From the NCBI GenBank assembly GCA_026625625.1, contig CP113055.1, positions 64,501-128,500 on the forward strand: 64,000 bases of DNA. The letters run 5' to 3'. Shown piece by piece: positions 60,874 to 64,000 of this stretch; the first letter of the stretch is position 1; every line of letters starts with the position of its first letter. The notes below the pieces were generated by a model. The model worked only from the letters and a program-made list of their open reading frames with translations. It ran no database searches and was not told the DNA's origin. A program made the position numbers and the translations under genes. This stretch comes from Blastomonas sp. SL216. GTDB taxonomy: Bacteria > Pseudomonadota > Alphaproteobacteria > Sphingomonadales > Sphingomonadaceae.

Positions 60874-61791
60874 TTATTCGGGCAGGAAATCGGGCACCGA
60901 CAGATAGCGCTCGCCGGTATCATAGTTGAAGCCCAGCACGCGCGATCCGGAGGGCAGGTCGCTCAATTTCTGGGCAATGGCTGCCAAAGTCGCGCCGGAG
61001 GAGATGCCGACCAGCATGCCTTCCTCGCTGGCCGAGCGCCGCGCCATCTCCTTGGCATCGGCGGGATCGACCTGGATCACGCCATCGAGCAGCTGCGTGT
61101 GCAGGTTGCCGGGGATGAAGCCTGCGCCGATGCCCTGGATCGGGTGCGGGCCGGGCTGGCCGCCGGAAATGACCGGCGAAAGCGTCGGTTCCACCGCATA
61201 GACCTTCAGCGACGGCCAATGCCGTTTCAGCTCTTCAGCGCAGCCGGTGATATGGCCGCCCGTACCCACGCCGGTGATCAGCACATCGATCGGTGCATCG
61301 GCAAAGTCGTTGAGGATTTCCTGCGCGGTGGTGCGGACATGGACCGATACGTTCGCGGCATTTTCGAACTGCTGCGGCATCCAGGCGCCGGGGGTCTGGT
61401 CGATGAGCTCCTGCGCGCGCTCGATGGCGCCCTTCATGCCCTTTTCGCGCGGGGTCAGGTCAAAGGTCGCGCCATAAGCCAGCATCAGCCGCCGCCGCTC
61501 GATCGACATGCTTTCGGGCATCACCAGCACGAGCTTGTAGCCCTTTACCGCCGCGACCATCGCCAGGCCCACCCCGGTATTGCCCGATGTCGGCTCGATA
61601 ATCGTGCCGCCGGGCTTGAGCGAACCGTCCGCCTCTGCCGCCTCGATCATGGCGAGCGCGATGCGGTCCTTGATCGATCCGCCGGGATTGGACCGTTCGG
61701 ACTTGATCCACACCTGCGCGTCGCCGAACAGGCGGTTGATGCGGACATGCGGCGTCTTGCCGATGGTTTCGAGGATATTGGCTGCGATCAT
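60874..61791 (-). CDS. cysK: Cysteine synthase A (O-acetylserine sulfhydrylase)
   Basis: A 305-residue PLP enzyme that joins sulfide to O-acetylserine. The PLP Lys is in [17 protein letters not shown], the substrate loop is [20 protein letters not shown], and the phosphate cup is [32 protein letters not shown] near the end is also typical. It follows an MFS exporter gene with an ATGA overlap. Confidence 0.96.
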   Translation of the reverse strand: MIAANILETIGKTPHVRINRLFGDAQVWIKSERSNPGGSIKDRIALAMIEAAEADGSLKPGGTIIEPTSGNTGVGLAMVAAVKGYKLVLVMPESMSIERRRLMLAYGATFDLTPREKGMKGAIERAQELIDQTPGAWMPQQFENAANVSVHVRTTAQEILNDFADAPIDVLITGVGTGGHITGCAEELKRHWPSLKVYAVEPTLSPVISGGQPGPHPIQGIGAGFIPGNLHTQLLDGVIQVDPADAKEMARRSASEEGMLVGISSGATLAAIAQKLSDLPSGSRVLGFNYDTGERYLSVPDFLPE

Positions 61792-63101
61792 GTCGATGTC
61801 TCTCCTGCAGAGGGCGCCTGTGCCTTGGGCGCGTTCGATGGGGAATGGGCTTCTTCCTCGGCAGGATCGAAGCTGCGCGCCGCGCCGATCTGGGGAAAGA
61901 TCCGCGACCAGAGCGCTGTAATCACTATAGCACCGCCCCCGCCCGCCACAACCGCTGCCACCGGGCCGATCAGCCAGGCCAGCATGCCGGAAAACGCATC
62001 GCCCAGCTCGTTCGATGCGGAGACGGTGAGCAACGACACCGCAGAAACGCGGCCGCGCTTGTCATCGGGCGTGTTGAGCTGGATCAGCGACTGGCGGACA
62101 TAGACGCTGAACATGTCCGCCGCGCCTGCGACGAACAGGCAGGCCATCGAGACGGCCAGAATGCGGCTGAACCCGAAAACCACCGTCACCAGCCCGAACA
62201 GCAGCACGCTGATCAGCATCTTGTTGCCGACATTCGCGCGGATCGGGCGGAAGGAGAAGATCAGCGCCACCAATGCGGCACCCGCAGCCGGCGACGCGGC
62301 GAGCAGCGACAGGCCCTGTTCGCCGACCTTCAGGATGTCGCGGGCAAAGACCGGCAGCAGCGCGGTCGATCCGGCCAGGAACACCGCGAACAGGTCCAGC
62401 GTGATGACGCCCAGCACCAGCTTGTTCTGCCCGACATAGGCCATGCCGTCGATGATCTGCGCGATCGGGCCCTTGCCCTTGTCCATGATCGTGCGCGGCA
62501 CCGGCCCGACGGTCAGCATCGCCAGCCCTGCCAGCGCATAGAGCGTGGCGCTGACGATATAGGGCAGGTCGGCGCGGATCGCGTAGAGCGGTCCTGCCAT
62601 GGCCGGGCCCACCAGCATGCCCGACTGCCAGGCGATCGACGACAGTGCGATGGCGGTCGGCAGCGAGGCCTTGGGCACCAGGTTCGGCGCAAGCGCGCTG
62701 AGCGACGGGCCCAGAAACGCGCGCGCAGTGCCCAGCATCGCGGCGATGATGTACAGGATCGGCAGGCTGATCAGGCCATGCGCGGTGGTCCAGGCCAGGA
62801 TCGCGGCAATGCCCGCCTGGCAGAACAGCACCACGCGCGCGACCAGGCGGCGGTCCATACGGTCCGCGATCCAGCCGACCAGCGGGGTCAGCACGAACAG
62901 CGGCGCAAACTGCAGCAGCCCGATCATCCCCAGCCGCGCCGAGCTGGCGGCGATGTCCATGGTCTCGCGCGCGATGTTATAGGCCTGCCAGCCGACGATC
63001 AGCATCATGCAATACAGCGCCAGCATCGAGGCCAGGCGCGTCAGCCAATAGGCGCGGTAATTGGCGATGGTGAACGGGTGAGGGGCGGCCGCAGAATCCA
63101 T
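61788..63101 (-). CDS. MFS transporter (enterobactin-exporter-like group)
   Basis: A 437-residue transporter with 12 helices. [34 protein letters not shown] opens the protein, and [20 protein letters not shown] is the loop 2-3 motif A. The pattern fits MFS_3/EntS-type exporters. It is coupled to cysK by an ATGA overlap; export of a cysteine-related metabolite is a possibility but unproved. The start was placed at 63101 because the upstream extension has no membrane-protein character. Confidence 0.9.
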   Translation of the reverse strand: MDSAAAPHPFTIANYRAYWLTRLASMLALYCMMLIVGWQAYNIARETMDIAASSARLGMIGLLQFAPLFVLTPLVGWIADRMDRRLVARVVLFCQAGIAAILAWTTAHGLISLPILYIIAAMLGTARAFLGPSLSALAPNLVPKASLPTAIALSSIAWQSGMLVGPAMAGPLYAIRADLPYIVSATLYALAGLAMLTVGPVPRTIMDKGKGPIAQIIDGMAYVGQNKLVLGVITLDLFAVFLAGSTALLPVFARDILKVGEQGLSLLAASPAAGAALVALIFSFRPIRANVGNKMLISVLLFGLVTVVFGFSRILAVSMACLFVAGAADMFSVYVRQSLIQLNTPDDKRGRVSAVSLLTVSASNELGDAFSGMLAWLIGPVAAVVAGGGGAIVITALWSRIFPQIGAARSFDPAEEEAHSPSNAPKAQAPSAGETST

Positions 63102-63303
63102 GGGCGAGCGGTAGGCCAGCCCAGACCATGCGGCAAGCAAGATGAACTTGTACCCCCCGTGCTGCGGATGGTGTGCGCCTGCAACAAAATGGCCCTTCCC
63201 AAGCGCGTGGCGAGGTGCCAGCTAGGGCGGAGAGCTGAAAATCCTGCCTCCCCGCAAGCAAAGGGATTCTCGGTATCGAGCCCGATAACAAAGAGGTCGC
63301 TTC

Positions 63304-64000
63304 ATGCATCTTGCCAAACGCATCCTTGCCGCCCTCTCGCTGGCGACGCTGGCCGTCTCGTGCAGCGGCGGCGCGCCGTCCGACCCGGCAGAGAAGGGCA
63401 CCGGGATCGATACTGGCAGCGCGTGGGGCAAGTTTCTGGACGGCTTTCTGACCGGCTATTTCCCGCGCAATCCCGACTTCGCCGTCTATCAGGGGCGGCA
63501 CGAATTTGACGGCAAGCTGCCCGACTGGTCCGAAGAAGGGCTGGCGGACCAGATCGCCTTTCTGGAAAAGACGCTCGCCGATGCCCAGGCGATGGATGCC
63601 GCCAAGCTTGACGACGCGCAGAAGTTCGAGCGCGACTATCTGGTCGCGGTGGTAAAGGGCAAATTGTTCTGGCTGAAACAGGCCGATTGGCCGCACCGCA
63701 ACCCAGCCTTCTATACCGGCACGCTGGACCCGTCGGTCTATGTGACGCGCCCCTATGCCGATGCTGCGACGCGGGCCAAGGCGTTCATTGCCTATGCCAA
63801 GGCGGTGCCCAAGGCAGCCGAGCAGATCAGGGCCAATCTGAAATCCCCGCTCGATCCCTATGCGATCGACTATGGCGTCAATGCCTTTGGCGGCTATGCC
63901 ACCTTCTTCACCGGCGATGCCCGCGCCGCCTTTGCCGATGTGAAGGACGACGCTGTCAAGCAGGAGCTTGAGGCCGCCACCGCCGAGGCGAGCAAGGCAA
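63304..64000 (+). CDS. DUF885-family lipoprotein, N-terminal part (3' truncated)
   Basis: An open frame from the ATG at 63304 continues to the last base without a stop. MHLAKRILAALSLATLAVSCSGG is a signal sequence with a lipobox-like LAVSC, so lipoprotein attachment is likely. The following FLTGYFPRNPDFAVYQGRHEFDGKLPDWSEE, LEKTLADAQ and KFERDYLVAVVKGKLFWLK match the start of DUF885 proteins, which are predicted exported zinc peptidases (HEXXH lies further on, beyond the window). It is divergent from the MFS exporter. Confidence 0.88.
   Translation, partial: MHLAKRILAALSLATLAVSCSGGAPSDPAEKGTGIDTGSAWGKFLDGFLTGYFPRNPDFAVYQGRHEFDGKLPDWSEEGLADQIAFLEKTLADAQAMDAAKLDDAQKFERDYLVAVVKGKLFWLKQADWPHRNPAFYTGTLDPSVYVTRPYADAATRAKAFIAYAKAVPKAAEQIRANLKSPLDPYAIDYGVNAFGGYATFFTGDARAAFADVKDDAVKQELEAATAEASKA

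Noticed and set aside
61845-63509. Long plus-strand frame covering the MFS exporter and the start of the DUF885 gene
   Set aside because: It overlaps two genes with clear families on their own frames; composition is typical of a shadow.

Overview
This window looks like chromosomal DNA from a Sphingomonadaceae-type alphaproteobacterium (Sphingomonas, Sphingopyxis, Blastomonas or a relative). The evidence is high GC, dense ATGA start/stop overlaps, a zinc-ligand-poor DksA, a MucR regulator, a large TonB-dependent receptor, and the orders dapF-mtaB-ftsY-yciB and fabD-fabG-acpP-fabF-mltG. I see no rRNA, tRNA, transposase, integrase, phage structural gene or CRISPR array. The genus assignment is an inference from gene content.

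Layout. 1-5 kb: end of a CoA-transferase gene, PilZ protein, dksA, a giant serine-rich protein with a PEP-CTERM-like tail, serS. 5-10 kb: TonB-dependent receptor, and an SDF-family symporter coupled to an aldo/keto reductase. 10-15 kb: glmM, DUF1272, a ThiD-VOC fusion, sodB, two small exported unknowns. 15-20 kb: yciB, ftsY, mtaB, dapF and a GGDEF/EAL protein. 20.6-26.3 kb: ffh, then rpsP-rimM-[vapB-vapC]-trmD-rplS, then asd. 26-29.5 kb: a marR-emrA-emrB efflux operon. 29.5-35.3 kb: mixed enzymes, a bestrophin-like channel, an M2 peptidase and a tail-anchored coiled-coil protein. 35.4-38.2 kb: an arsR-like regulator, beta-carbonic anhydrase and SulP transporter operon. 38.2-45.5 kb: TonB-like protein, amn, YbjN-like protein, rpsF-rpsR-rplI, GGDEF protein, phosphotransferase. 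45.6-50.3 kb: fatty acid synthesis cluster and mltG. 50.3-52.6 kb: peroxiredoxin and small proteins. 52.7-57.5 kb: a three-gene operon of exported proteins (predicted outer-membrane beta-barrel, caspase-FGE fusion, caspase with EF-hand loop). 57.5-60.6 kb: mucR and a run of small regulators and membrane proteins. 60.9-64 kb: an MFS exporter-cysK pair and the start of a DUF885 lipoprotein.

The most unusual items are: (i) the exported double-caspase operon with an outer-membrane partner and a 10-bp-phased repeat in its leader; (ii) a VapBC-type toxin-antitoxin module inserted inside the conserved rpsP-rimM-trmD-rplS operon and overlapping the trmD start; (iii) the ThiD-VOC fusion; (iv) the serine-repeat protein with an exosortase-type C-terminus. 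c-di-GMP signalling is represented by a PilZ protein, a GGDEF/EAL protein and a soluble GGDEF protein. Most of the remainder is ordinary housekeeping DNA.
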